Source of the DNA: Rhipicephalus microplus
Taxonomy: Eukaryota; Arthropoda; Arachnida; Ixodida; Ixodidae
DNA: 64,000 nt
Assembly: GCF_043290135.1 (NCBI RefSeq)
Contig: NC_134701.1
Coordinates: 100,456,702-100,520,701, forward strand
Direction of reading: 5' to 3'
Position numbers and translations under genes: made by a program. The notes under the pieces were generated by a model, which was not told the origin of the DNA, made no database searches, and worked only from the letters and a program-made list of their open reading frames with translations. Positions 30,361 through 41,109 of the stretch are shown in pieces; within the stretch, counting starts at the first letter, position 1; each line of letters begins with the position of its first letter.

Positions 30361-31966
30361 ATAGGAGACGTTTGGTAGAGGCCATTGGTGGAAGTTCCAG
30401 GGCTACTTTAGTGGCCTTTATTATCATGATATTAAGTTTTTCAATTTCAGCGGTTTTCAAATTCAGGTGCGGTGAGCCGTACGTAATGCGGCTGGTGAAC
30501 AGAGCTTGCATTATACGTAGCGTGTCGTGCACTTTGAGTCCGTTTCGTCGATTCGCGATCCTCTTGACGAGGTGCGTCAGTTGTGATACTGTTCGTTGGA
30601 GTCTTGGTATGTTGGCAGCTCCCGATTCATCTTTGTAGATGTGAACTCCAAGCACTCGCAGGGTCTCGACTTTTGGAATTAAGGTCCCTTTCAGTGTTAC
30701 GCTAGGGTCGGGCTCGTCGTATAGAGGGGGTCTGCCTCCTGTTCACGCTTTGAGGACGAGGTGCTCGAATTTCTCGTGGGCACAGCAGAGACCGCAGTTT
30801 CTGAGATACCGTTCGATGACATCTACGGTAGTTTGTAGGCAGGTCTTTTGTCTCCCAGTGTTCGAAGCCCTGGTCCAGAGCGTGATGTCATCAGCGTAGA
30901 TCGCGTGCCGTAAATAAGGTATTTTGTCGAGAATTTTTGGCAGATTGATCATTGCCACATTGAAAAGTAACGGCGAGATGACCGAACCCTGCGGAGTTCT
31001 TTTTTCGGTAGTTGGAAGCTTTTGCTGCGGATGTTGTATATGCCCACAGTTGCCCTACGGTCCGTCAGAAAGTTTCTGACATACGTGTAGGTTCTAATGC
31101 TGCAGCCAACGCCTTCGAGGTTGTTGAGGATAGCGTCGTGGCTGACGTTATCAAGGGCCGCCTTGACGTCGACTCCGAGTATGGAGTACTTTCTTCGATG
31201 GGTGAGGTGATCAAAGAGGTGTTCTTTGAGTAGTAAGAGCACTTCGTGCTTTGAAAGATGCTGCCTGAAGCCAAACATCGTGTCTGGTAGGTGTCCACTA
31301 TCTTCCAGGTACTGGGTTAGGCCGTCGTGCACCATGTGTTCGAACAGCTTTCCCACGCACGAGGTGAGAGAAATCGGGCGTAGGTTCTCGATGCCGACTG
31401 GTTTGTTAGGCTTAGAGATCATGGTGATTTCCGAGTGCTTCCATACCGCAGGTAGCTCTCCTTTATCTCAGCAGTCATTGTAATATTGGAGAAAAGCCGT
31501 GGTAGCCTGGTGCGGTGGGTTGCGTAAGTGCTTGTTCACAATCCTGTCTATTTCGGGGCTGGTATTTCTTGTCAACTTCATTAGGGCGGTGTGCATTTTA
31601 GCCAGGCTGAAGAGCCGGTCGAGTTCAGTGTTTGGTGCGCCAGCGTATTCTTTGGTGTGAATTGAAGCCCCAGTGGGTGCATCGCCACAGAGATTCTTTT
31701 GTAATTCTTCTAGGAGGTGTTCTTCTGTACCGGCATAGTTTCGAATAAGCCTCTGAAGGTGCTACTTCTGTGCTGCTTTGGAGGTTTGCGTGGCTATAAG
31801 TGTGCGTAGCAGATGCCATGTCTTCTTGGTACTCAGAGTCCCCTGCAGCTTGTTGCAGAAATCGTGCCAGTTCTGCCTTGCCAATTGATTCGCATATTCT
31901 TGAGATTGCTCGCTGAGGAGAGAAATGCGTTTCCGTAACTTTCTGTTTAGTTTTTGCCGCTTCCAC
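30359..31966 (-). pseudogene. LINE reverse transcriptase
   Basis: RT motifs over several frames: 'LRPISLTSCVGKLFEHMVHD' and 'FGFRQHLSKHEVLLLL' (30949-31422), 'ILGVDVKAALDNVSHDAIL' (motif A with KAALD in place of KAFD), the catalytic 'AIYADDITLW' (YADD at 30898-30887) and the thumb region 'LGVHIYKDE'. Frame breaks near 30950, 30740 and 31430. Consistent with one RT disrupted by indels. Confidence 0.85.
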
Positions 31967-32830
31967 CTTTTTAGAAGTCCTCTTCTAGCCTCCCAAATGT
32001 GGAGGAGATGTGCGTCAACGGCGGGTGTATTGACGTCAAGCTGTATGTCCTTAGTGTAGCGTTCGGCTATTTTGAGCACATTCTTAAACCAGTCTTCAAT
32101 GTCGATTATGTTGGTTTCAACGTCGAGGTCATTCCTAAAGAATTGCCACTTCGTTAACCGTGCTATTCCAGTCTTGGTCTGTTTACGAGCATGCGCTACG
32201 GAGAGTTGGATGATTTGATGATCACTACCTAAAGCTTCCGGTAGCACACTCCACTCTGCTCTAGTGACGTTCGCCGTAAATGAAGGATCTGGATTTGTAT
32301 CCCTGGAGAGGCTGTTCCCGATTCTCGTCTTCTAAAGAGGGTTGTTCCACAGGATTAGTCTGTGATGTTGAGCAGTATTGTGCAACCTAGAACCCTTCCT
32401 CGTGGTGATATGGTAGCCCCATGCCATGTGAGAGGCGCTAAAGTCTCCCATTATTATGATCTGGTGGCCATTCGTGCACTTCCTGGTTTCTCGTATGAAG
32501 TGACTAAAGTCTGGTAGTTGGTCTCGTGGAGGGCTGTATATATTAGTCATGAAAATACTTAGCTGCGTTTTCCATTCCGGCAGAATCTCTGTTAGGGTAT
32601 GTTCTATCTGAGTGTCCTCGATTTCGTGTTTTTGCGTTGAAAGTGCTTTCTTGGCAAGTATGGCAGTGCGTTCGGTTTCTGCGCAGGTCGTGTACCCTTG
32701 AAGTCGTACGTTTTGCGTATCGGTTTCCTGAAGTGCAATGATGTCTGGTTGGTTAAGCTTGATGATCTCTTGTAGGCTTGCGTGTCGAGGGTGGTATGAC
32801 CGACAGTTCTATTGTCATATGCGTAAAGTT
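31762..32830 (-). pseudogene. LINE endonuclease and EN-RT linker
   Basis: AP-type endonuclease. It starts near 32820 with 'QxNCRSYHPRHASLQEI' (a stop replaces the usual Trp) and continues with 'LNQPDIIALQETDTQ', 'NIYSPPRDQLPDF', the 'IIIMGDFSASHMAWGY' box (32332-32550) and 'LGSDHQIIQLSV' (the SDH motif) at about 32225. The linker, to 31762, is basic ('RRGLLKRWKRQKLNRKLRK'). Some catalytic boxes survive, but the frame is broken near 32330. Confidence 0.82.
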
Positions 32831-33310
32831 GAATGCTGGTTCTTATACTTATGGTTAGGGACTGTTATCTTCGATCGATTCGATGTCACGCCTGCCATCG
32901 CTAAAAAGGAGTCCTATATGTGAAGCAAGACTTCCAATGGCGCTTCTTTTATAAATCTCTTCAATTCTAGTAAAACAGTAGTCTAGCAGCACGGTTTTAG
33001 GGGCTCCAACATATTGTGCCGCGATACCATGGAATTGAAGGGGGGGGGGATTATTTTTTCACATCTCGATATGGCAATTTCAAGCACAAAGTACTTCGAA
33101 GAAAGGGTGGGTATTTTGTATTCACTGCTTTCGCAAAGGAGTATAACCTCGCACTCGGAAAGATGCGGTTGTCTTTTCAATCGCGTTTTTAAGCCTATGG
33201 TGTATTTTTTTCTCTTGTTTTGTCATTTTTAAGACTCGTTTAAGGCTGGTTATTCTCCTAAGAAATATGTCTTTTTTGATCGTTTGGCGTTTTCGGTTTT
33301 TCACGAGGTT
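32831..33310 (-). pseudogene. Possible LINE ORF1 end
   Basis: Upstream of the endonuclease the minus strand encodes a basic, helix-prone segment (33122-33304: 'SLKRVLKMTKQEKKIHHRLK') and, in another frame, 'LLDYCFTRIEEIYKRSAIG' ending just before ORF2. It fits the place and composition of an I-like ORF1 C-terminus, but no zinc knuckle is seen. Weak call. Confidence 0.3.
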
Positions 33311-33574
33311 AGGTGGTAGTTCTTTTCACGCACGTCCATGATGTGTTGCTCCTATTTTTTATTTTTTTACCAGAGGTCATAGTATTGAGAACAAGTGATG
33401 AACGTATAACAGAACAGGTTCTTCAGAACAGCATGGTACACTCGACGTCCTCGAGAAGGCCAGTAGAGACCATAAAGGGCAACATTAGCAGAGACTTAAA
33501 TTTTTTCCTCGTGGTCCTTCAAAAGCGTTTCTACACTAAGATTTGCTGTGGCCACCACTAACCCCAGAAGTTTG

Positions 33575-34020
33575 TAGAAATTTATCTATTAATTGTCTAC
33601 GCGCTACATGCCCGGCCCATGTTCATTTCTTCTTCTTGATTTCAGCTATGATATCCTTAACCTCCGTTTCTTCCCTAATCCACTCTGCTCTCTTCTTGTC
33701 TCTTGGTAGGTTACACCTACCATTTTTCTTTCCATTGCTCGCTGCGTCGTCCTCAATTTAAGCTGAACCCTCCTTGTGTGTCTCTAGGTTTCTGCTCCGT
33801 AGCTAAGTTCCGGCAAGATACAGTGTTAAGGGTGTTAAGGTCGTTAAGGGTAACTAACTGGATTCCCAGAGAAGGCTAGCGGGTTAGGGAGAGACAGAAG
33901 GTTAGGTGGGCAGATGAGATTAAGAAGTTTGCGGGTATAAATTGGCAGCAGCAAGCACAGGACCGGGTTACCTGGCGGAACATGGAAGAGGCCTTTGTCC
34001 TGCAGTGGACGTAGTCAGGC

Positions 34021-34052
<32 letters not shown>
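33575..34052 (+). mobile_element. RTE-like LINE 3' end with 5' inversion
   Basis: 33845-34018 (plus) encodes 'VRWADEIKKFAGINWQQQAQ' and 'WRNMEEAFVLQWT' followed by a (GAT)n tail to 34052, the usual end of RTE-type LINEs. 33575-33820 carries the preceding part on the minus strand: 'ILPELSYGAET', 'RVQLKLRTTQRAMERKMVGV', 'RAEWIREE', 'KK*TWAGHVARR'. The two parts are contiguous in the protein but head-to-head in the DNA, as expected for twin priming. Confidence 0.8.
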
Positions 34053-35026
34053 TGGTAATTGACATATAAAGTTACAACGTAGAGAGAATGGAGCATGTTG
34101 CGAAAAGCGGGAGAATTAGAAAATTCGTGAAAATAAATCTTCGCATAGGATAAAATCAGACGCATACATTAAGGGAGAAGGAATGCAAGGTCACAACAAG
34201 CCTAGATGGAATAGTTGAGTAGAGGAAGAGTAATGCAGAAAATGATGTCCATTGTAGCACAAACTTGTAAAACACGGATCACCGAAAAGAAGTAAGAGGA
34301 AGCACAATGGTCAGGCTTTAAATTTCGAAATTTTTTATTCGAAAGATCCGGCCAATAGATTACATCTATCTGTGCATGCGTGCATTGAAATCTCTAAATA
34401 GTGGTCCCACTCGCGTATGACCAGAAGCTGCCGCTAATTTGGTAAAGTGTAACCGACAATATATTAGTGCCAGTCGTACTTTCTTTATTATTATATTCAC
34501 CTAACGAAGCCGAGGCTCACATCTGCAGGTTGTAGAGCGCACAGGTTAGTGCGCGTTTTTTTGTTCTTTAAAGAAAACTCGTGCTTTCAAGCTCGATCGT
34601 CGACACAGCATCCACTTTGGCCCTCATTCGTCTTCCCACACAACAGTGGTATTTCATATAGGATACTTGTCATCCATTACACATATAGTCTGGCGGTCTT
34701 CTTCTAGCATCTGGGCTTTTTTGCCAACACGACTGACCCGCGGACACCGTTCAGAGAGAAAGTTAGTGGACGTACGGTGCCACTTTAGGCTTGCCTCCTT
34801 TATGAACGGTGCCAGACGTTGTCCTTTTGGTGCCCTTCACCTTTTGAAGAAGGGTATTTGAGATGGGCACTACGCCGGAGCTCGACAAGCCGGCTCAATA
34901 GAGGCATGACAATTGACTATTTCATGATCGCAGACTGAATACAGTTGATAGTCATTGCTTTCTTGAATATTTTAGACAAGCCGGATCGTACGGTGTGGAC
35001 ATCTTTCTATGCGCGCAGGCTGTACT
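34053..35026. other. No recognised gene
   Basis: AT-rich sequence with only short frames. Confidence 0.5.
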
Positions 35027-35106
35027 ACAAAGAAACTTGTTTTTGCTGAAATGTTGAAGAGAAGTCACAAAGAAACTTGTTTTTGCTGAAATGTTGAAGA
35101 GAAGTC
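35027..35106. repeat. Perfect 40-bp tandem duplication
   Basis: 35027-35066 and 35067-35106 are identical (acaaagaaacttgttttt...). The lack of any difference suggests a recent event or a collapsed/expanded assembly artefact. Confidence 0.95.
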
Positions 35107-35337
35107 TCAAAACTGAAGAGTGCTGTGGGGAAGAGATTAATGTGTATGCCCTTCCCATGCAGCAAAAATATGACTAAAACTTCCTTCGAGCACTCGGCAA
35201 GGGTAGTAGCAAGGTTTCCTTTCAAAATAATTAACAAATAATCAACATATCGAAAAGTCCTAAAGAAAAACCGTCATCAAAAAAAAAAAAACACAGCAAG
35301 TCTTGATTTACAGACGCCCAAGATAATGTCACACAAC

Positions 35338-35601
35338 ATTTGGGCGACACCCCGCCGAGGTGGTCCAGTGGCTAAGGTACTCGGCTGCTGATCCACAGGC
35401 CGCGGCATCTAATCCCGCCTGTGGCGGCTGCTTTTCTAATGGAGGCGGAAAGATTGTAGGCCCGTGTGCTCAGATTTGGGTGCACGTTAAAGAAGCGCAG
35501 GTACTCGGAATTTCCAGAGCCCTCCACTACAGCGTTTGTCAGAAACATATGGCGGTTTTGGCTCATCGAACCCCACGTATAAAAATGAATATTTGGGCGA
35601 C
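35338..35601 (+). mobile_element. Full-length Ruka-like SINE with perfect 11-bp target duplication
   Basis: The body 35349-35590 starts with a tRNA-like head (A-box-like 'tggtccagtggctaagg', B-box-like region near 35405), then 'ttgggtgcacgttaaagaag', 'gagccctccactacagcg', 'ggcggttttggctcatcgaa' and an A-rich end. ATTTGGGCGAC lies on both sides (35338-35348 and 35591-35601). Confidence 0.88.
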
Positions 35602-35609
35602 GCAAGAAG

Positions 35610-36590
35610 CAATACATGTTGTTTGGCGCTGGACGTACAAGTCATTCTTAAAAGAAAGAAAGGTGGACTTCAAATAAAATTCTACTGATAGCATGAAATT
35701 GGCAGCAGGCACGCCCACTAAAGTCTGAAAGTTTACTAAACCATTACTGTCATTACAACTCCTAATGAAGGCAAACATTTTTTGTCAATTTAGTTACGTC
35801 TACTTAAAAGCCTTAAAGCGGTAAAGAAGCTTTCTTGCAAATAACAGATAACCAATTTTTAACACCTCATGATGAAATAATAATCAACATGAGTAAATAA
35901 TCAAGCGAGATTAAAGTGTTATAAAATTACCGGCTAACTACCTTCTGGCAGGAGCTTCTTTCGCCTATAACATCACACAACATAATATCTTCCTTGTGTG
36001 ACTTTGCAGGTAATAAAGCGCGATCTCTGCTTTCCAAGCTTTCGCTGCTATGCACACCATTGATGTTAACCAACTTGTTTAACAGCAAGTCGTAATCTTC
36101 GAGTTCTACAGATATCTGTACAGCAGCGCACACAATCATGATGATATCGAAGGACGAAGTAATAGCCCAGATCAACCTAATAATACACTAATAATGACCG
36201 TGAAAGTAAAAATTTCCCTGGAATAAATACAAAGAAGCTCAAACGATTGTGAGGATAACTTAACATCACAACTTCTAAAAATGGTGTGGAGATCGTGTTA
36301 GAAAAACTGGTCACCTTATATACGAAGTGTCTCTTGACGAGAGTGAATGAAAATCTTGAAAGAAGGCCATTGTTATCCTGATGCATACAAAAACGAACGT
36401 CGAGGTTCTGAAAAATGACAGGCTGATAATCTGTTGTCTGCAAAATATTGACAAAAATTATAGCTAATACAATTGAGACAAGAGTAGAGTTCAATGTACC
36501 AAAGAAAGAAGCAGGATTTCGGACAGATTACTGAACAGTAGGACGTATTTCTACTGTATCAGGGGATATAGAAATGCGCGGAATACAACC
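35610..36590. other. No recognised gene
   Basis: AT-rich. Open frames on the minus strand (105 and 82 codons) show no known motif. Confidence 0.5.
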
Positions 36591-36594
36591 AACC

Positions 36595-36745
36595 GTTTTA
36601 CGTAGTCTTTAGAGGCTACGAGAAGGCATTTGCTTCAGGTGAAACAACAGCCTTCAAGCAGGTACTGCTATATCAGGGCATCGACATATCAGGCATCTCG
36701 CCGATACTGTTATATCAGGGCACCGACAAAGTTCTCAAAAAATAC
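36595..36745 (+). pseudogene. RTE-like RT fragment
   Basis: A plus frame reads 'VFRGYEKAFASGETTAF' then 'LLYQGID', matching the RTE-type motif A region (DYEKAF...). An internal duplication repeats 'tatatcagggcatcgac' as 'tatatcagggcaccgac'. Only about 50 codons remain. Confidence 0.5.
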
Positions 36746-36821
36746 TTGGCGAATTTGACTGTAAATCCACAGCCAGCACAGTGCTTTTTAAATGAAGTGA
36801 CAGAATTATAATAAAAAGTCA

Positions 36822-37115
36822 CAGCATATTCACGGAGTGAATGATGAGTGGGAAGAAGCGTCCATCCGACCATCCATTCGTTCATGCATTCGTGCGATTG
36901 CGTTCGAGAATACACACGGCGCGCTTGTAACACCGACGGAACGCGTGTGCAGGAAGCCAGACGCAAGCATCTATAACACGCTCGCCACTCTGCTACGTTC
37001 CAGCCCCACCGAAAATCCTCCACGTACGCCGACTATCCAGGGAAACGAGAAAGGCACTCATTCGCTGCGTACCGAGGCACAGCTCGCGCAGCAGCCAATA
37101 GAAGAGTAGCGGAGC
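36822..37115 (+). repeat. Unnamed dispersed repeat, copy 1
   Basis: Starts 'cagcatattcacggagtgaa', includes a short TCCA/TTCG core and 'ccactctgctacgttccagc', and ends 'cgcagcagccaatagaagag'. It aligns over about 285 bp with the reverse complement of 40795-41106. Confidence 0.8.
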
Positions 37116-37239
37116 AGTGCAATCTAGAACATCCTCACTCAACAAGGCCTATTTACTTGTGTGTATGTGCAAAATTGCTTAAACACATATTATTTAAACA
37201 CATTACGGTGTCCCTTGAGGCACATAACTTCATAAACCC

Positions 37240-37365
37240 GTAGCAGCATGGTTTCCAGAAAGGGCTCCCCACTACGACACAACTGCTCGAGACGATTCAC
37301 AACCTCGTGGCGCCTTAGATAACAATAGTAAACTTGACTTGATATTTAGTGATTTTGAAAAAGAA
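37240..37365 (+). pseudogene. CR1/Jockey-like RT fragment
   Basis: A plus frame reads 'QHGFQKGLPTTTQLLETIHN', then after a stop and shift 'DNNSKLDLIFSDFEK': the QHGFR...T and F.DF.KAFD RT motifs. It ends where dispersed repeat copy 3 begins, inside motif A. Confidence 0.7.
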
Positions 37366-37600
37366 ATGACAGCATATCCACGAAATGAATAATGAAGAGG
37401 GGGGCAAAGCATTCATCCGTCCATTCGTTCTTGCTTCCGTCCGTCCGTGCGTCCGTCTGTGTGACCGTTCATGCATCCATCCGCTCATCCGTGCGTGCGT
37501 CTCTTCGTGCGTCCATCCCTGCGTTCGTCTATGCATCCGCCCCTACGTCCGTTCATGCGTCCATTCATGCATCTGTCTGTGTGTCCGTTCGTCCATCTAT
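37366..37600 (+). repeat. Unnamed dispersed repeat, copy 3, with expanded TCCG-type core
   Basis: Begins 'acagcatatccacgaaatga' and then runs into about 190 bp of degenerate tetranucleotides (tccg, tcca, tgcg, ttcg). The 'atgacagcatatcca' start matches copies 1 and 4. Long open frames here are products of the repeat. Confidence 0.7.
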
Positions 37601-37706
37601 TCAACACTCTAAGAAACGCCATCTCGCATCTTTTCATCGTATATTCCACATATAGAAAACACCACCATCCAGCGGACACTCCAAGGACTAAACGAGAGGT
37701 GGCACA

Positions 37707-38043
37707 CGCACACTTTCTCACGGCTTGCACTTCGGGTCTACTTCCCACCTTTAACCACCTCGAGTTTATGGTATATACTAGTTCACTATATTCATAGTAC
37801 TGCGGCCAAACGTTCGCTAAACCTTTCTAAAACCAAGGAAGTTACGCCCAGCGAATATAACGTAGCAACATTTTCCTGTCAGATAGTGCTCAATGTATAT
37901 GCCGGTGGCTGCTAATGGAAAATGAAACACAGGAGAATTCGGCTTTTACTTTCTTACGGCTTGCGCATCGCATCTACTTCTCACCTTTAGCCATCTCGAG
38001 TTCATTCTTGGTATATACAAGTTCATTGTATTCATGGCACTGC
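37707..38043. repeat. About 100-bp direct repeats, 236 bp apart
   Basis: 37707-37803 and 37943-38043 share 'actttct.acggcttgc', 'ccacctttaaccacctcgag'-like and 'ttcattgtattcatggcact'-like blocks, at a constant offset of 236. Probably parts of one larger unit. Confidence 0.75.
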
Positions 38044-38597
38044 GGAAATCGCCGTAAAGATGTATTTGATGCGGTGTGCAATTGCATTCCACACCCAATA
38101 AACGTATTTCAACATAAGGCCCACTTAACAGATTCTAAAAAAAGAGGTGGGAAGTAATTTTTGAAGTGTCAATAAATATAAGACAGACATCACAAGTTGA
38201 TCTGTTTCGACATACTCAGCTGTCTGGTCGGCTCGCAACATCAAGGTATCGTTATTATATTCGGAATTATTTTATTATTTTTTCTCACTGTCTGAATTTT
38301 TGTTTTGTCTTTAAAATGTGTTACTTCTACATTTTTTTGTTATATTGCAAGCAATAGTGCAGTTACTGTCTATAGGATACTATATGTTTTCTTGGCCAAT
38401 CCACTAAGGTGGGCATGTGCCATAGATTCCAGACTACATACAAACAAACAAGTCGACTCAGGTGAATCCGTAAAAGGACCGGCGAGTGTTTTTTTTTTTT
38501 TTGAGTGGCGAAGGTCCATAAGGCGTGGCTTTGTACATTCTTTGATACATGCAGTAGTACTTATAGGTGGCCACCGGTGGCACATACCCGCACCCAT

Positions 38598-38691
38598 CTC
38601 GCATCCCATGTGGCACATACCTGCTCTAGAGCATATATGTGCCACAGGGGATGCGAGATGGGAGATATATGTGCCACAGGGGATGCGAGAC
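38598..38691. repeat. Hairpin plus 32-bp tandem repeat
   Basis: 38598-38619 (ctcgcatcccatgtggcacata) is an inverted copy of 38636-38657 with about two mismatches. The right arm is then repeated directly with a 32-bp period (38633-38664 and 38665-38691). Confidence 0.85.
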
Positions 38692-38826
38692 GGATGGACG
38701 CATGGATAGACGCACGCATGATCACATGGACGGACGGAAGGAAGCACGAACGGATGGATGATAGCACGGACGGGCGGATAGACGCTTCGCCCCACTCATC
38801 ATCATTCACTCCGTGGATATGCTGTG
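38676..38826 (-). repeat. Unnamed dispersed repeat, copy 4
   Basis: Inverse orientation: a ggacggatggatg-type core followed by 'gcttcgccccactcatcatc' and 'attcactccgtggatatgct'. It matches the start of copies 1-3. Confidence 0.75.
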
Positions 38827-38999
38827 TTTTTTTGTAACTAGTGAGAAATGAAAGAACAGACAATCTGTTTTTATTCGTCAGATATGCAGAGTGATACACA
38901 GCAGTAATATATATTCAGGCATACAAATAATGGGGCTTCAATAGCTTGAAAAATAAAAAAGAGAATGCTATAAAACTCGAACTCATATATCGAACCGGA

Positions 39000-40140
39000 A
39001 GCACTGCCTGACAAAGCCCAGTGAAAACAGCGCGCCGCGATGTTTCTGTTACTTTTCAAGCTCCCTGCATCCGTGAAGCCGTCAAGAAGCAAGACTGCAA
39101 ATTAATCCACATGAAAACACTAATTTGCGAGCTTCCTAATAAGTGCGGTCGTTCAGCACCAGCGTCCAGTTTTCTACTCACGCAGCGCCAGCATGCGGCA
39201 GCGGCGAGCAGAGAAGGAGCACGCGCTTGACGGCCTGAACGAGCGTTCGCCCAGGCACTGCAAAAAATACAGGAGGCGCTGGTTCACCACAGAGCTGTAC
39301 CTAAACACTAATTCTCCGGACTCAAGCCCACCGCAAGCGCATCGAGGGCTTTCGTAGCTCTATTGGAAGGACAAAGAAAGTTGAAGTGACTTCACAACAG
39401 ATCTGTAGTGGGCGTAAGCGTGCACAGGTTTATCAAGGTTTATCGCCGACTTAGCGCCCCCTCCTTGAGTCGCGACACCCCCTTTCTATTATGTCAATGG
39501 GTGGAGGTGTGTTTCCACAACCCCCCATGTAGGTGAGTACGGGAATAGCCGCCCCCTTATCCCCTTTTCGTGCGCACACCTATTGTAGTGAGGGAACTTA
39601 CCTCAGGAGACTTGAGTCACTTTAGTACTGGTGCTTTTGTGGGTAATTTATCTTGCAGGTGCTTTGGCGGCACGTATGTGGGAGAAAGCCATCTATAGCA
39701 GTCAATTATCCGACCGACGTGCGCCGCAGCCTTGCGTGTAACGTGGCCAAGCTACACTGCGAAGTCACAGCCCAAATATGTGCACGAAAACCGAAACGGG
39801 TTCACATAAAAAAGGTTATAATAATAAACTTAGCCAGAATAAATTAATCCTTGTGCGTGTACATTCTTCTTTGAACTATAAGAAACGCGTGCATCAAAAA
39901 CCGCCAGCCACAAATATGGTGGCACCACCCAAACAGACATGAGTTGAAACCAGCTCACCTAGCTAGCAGTTATACTGAAACTAAGAAATGTCATGTTGAC
40001 TTGAACAAAAATAAGTAAATAAGAGGAATATTGCCTGCAAGCGTGCAGCCTAATAAGTTTTATTAAGAAATTTTGGGCGGGCTACACCATCCGCATGACT
40101 ATAGCAAACGGGCAAACGTGGTGGGTCCCACTTTAGAGGG
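39000..40140. other. No recognised gene
   Basis: Mixed composition and short frames only. Confidence 0.5.
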
Positions 40141-40144
40141 CCAT

Positions 40145-40560
40145 TATTTTAATGCCCCACTGTAGTGGTCTACTGACTGAAATCCTCGCTTGCTGATCCG
40201 CAAGTCGTGAGATTGAATCCCGGTTTCGGCGGCTACATTTTTGATGGAGTTGAAAAAGCTGTAGGTCCATGTGCTCAGATTCGGGTGCATGGTAAAGATA
40301 AAGTTGAATTTTTAGTTCAGTTGAATGAAATTTTAGTTATTAGTGTGTGCTGTATCTAGGTTTTTTTCTTTTGTACTTCAGTTTTTTTCGCGGAACTCAG
40401 TTAGGTTGTATCACCAACTCGCCCAGCAGCCCATGCTTTTAAAGATCACCAATTAGTCAAAATTTCAAGATTCCTGCAGAACGGCGTATGTTATAATCTT
40501 ACAATGGTTTTTGGACGTTGAGCCCCACATACGAATCTATCAATCAATCAATCAATCAAT
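40145..40560 (+). mobile_element. Ruka-like SINE split by a 160-bp insertion
   Basis: The left half (40145-40298) has the tRNA-like head with 'gattgaatccc' and 'gtgctcagattcgggtgcat'. The right half (40459-40560) has 'gcagaacggcg', 'tttttggacgttgagcccca' and a (ATCA)n tail. The sequence between (about 40299-40458) is foreign to the SINE. Confidence 0.75.
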
Positions 40561-40794
40561 TCCTCTTAACGTTCAAGGTGAAGTAATTTCATCAGCCACT
40601 GAATCTTCACCACCCATTCATCTATAAAGCTTCTTTCCTTAAAGCCTATTTTATATGCGCTCTTTTCTAGGGGAGAACCTTGTCTCTAGTTTCGCTGGCC
40701 GAGAGAAAAAAAGACGGCAAAGAAAAGCAGGCAAAAGAAATCAATGACCGTTTTTCATCTCATTTGCTAAATGGTGTTACTCTGCCGCTACTTC

Positions 40795-41106
40795 CGAAGT
40801 GCCACTACTCTTCGATTGGCTGCTGCGCGCGCTTTGCCTAACTGCGCGGAAAACGAGTGCCTCGCTAAGTCTCCTGGATAGTCGTCGTACGTGGCGGATC
40901 GTTGGTGGGGCATGGACAAAGCAGAGTGGCGGGCGCGTTAAAGACGCTCGCACTCGGCTTCCTTTGCTCGCCTCTCGTCGATATTACCTGCGCGCCGTCT
41001 GCGTTCTCGTACAAGATTGGACGCAAGAACGCATGCGCGGAGGGATCGGTACATAGACGGATGGATGGACGAATGCTTCGCCCCACTCGTCATCATTCAC
41101 TCCGTG
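40795..41106 (-). repeat. Unnamed dispersed repeat, copy 2
   Basis: Reverse-complement partner of copy 1, roughly 70% identical across the non-tetranucleotide part. Both ends are shared: 'cactactcttcgattggctg' here versus 'cagccaatagaagagtag' there, and the 'gagtgaatgatga' end. Confidence 0.8.
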
Positions 41107-41109
41107 CTG

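Larger units (their letters stand above)
29191..33310 (-). mobile_element. I-like LINE, decayed, with RNase H
   Basis: Non-LTR retrotransposon reading right to left. The 3' tail is a GA-rich run (29191-29207). Then come the C-terminal domain, RNase H, RT and endonuclease back to about 32830. Upstream to about 33310 is a possible ORF1 end. The presence of RNase H after RT and the 'QxNCRS...IALQE' endonuclease start place it in the I/ingi-like group. Many frameshifts and stops make it inactive. Confidence 0.85.

Noticed and set aside
36837..37109. Open frames in repeat copies 1 and 2 that give similar peptides (ENxxGAxV...PPRTxTIQ)
   Set aside because: The aligned 45 residues are about half identical while the DNA is about 70% identical, with changes at all codon positions. 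There is no sign of selection on a protein.
37385..37797. Long open frames rich in Arg, Ser, Val and Cys over the TCCG-type core
   Set aside because: They come from the simple tetranucleotide repeat, which lacks stops in several frames on both strands.
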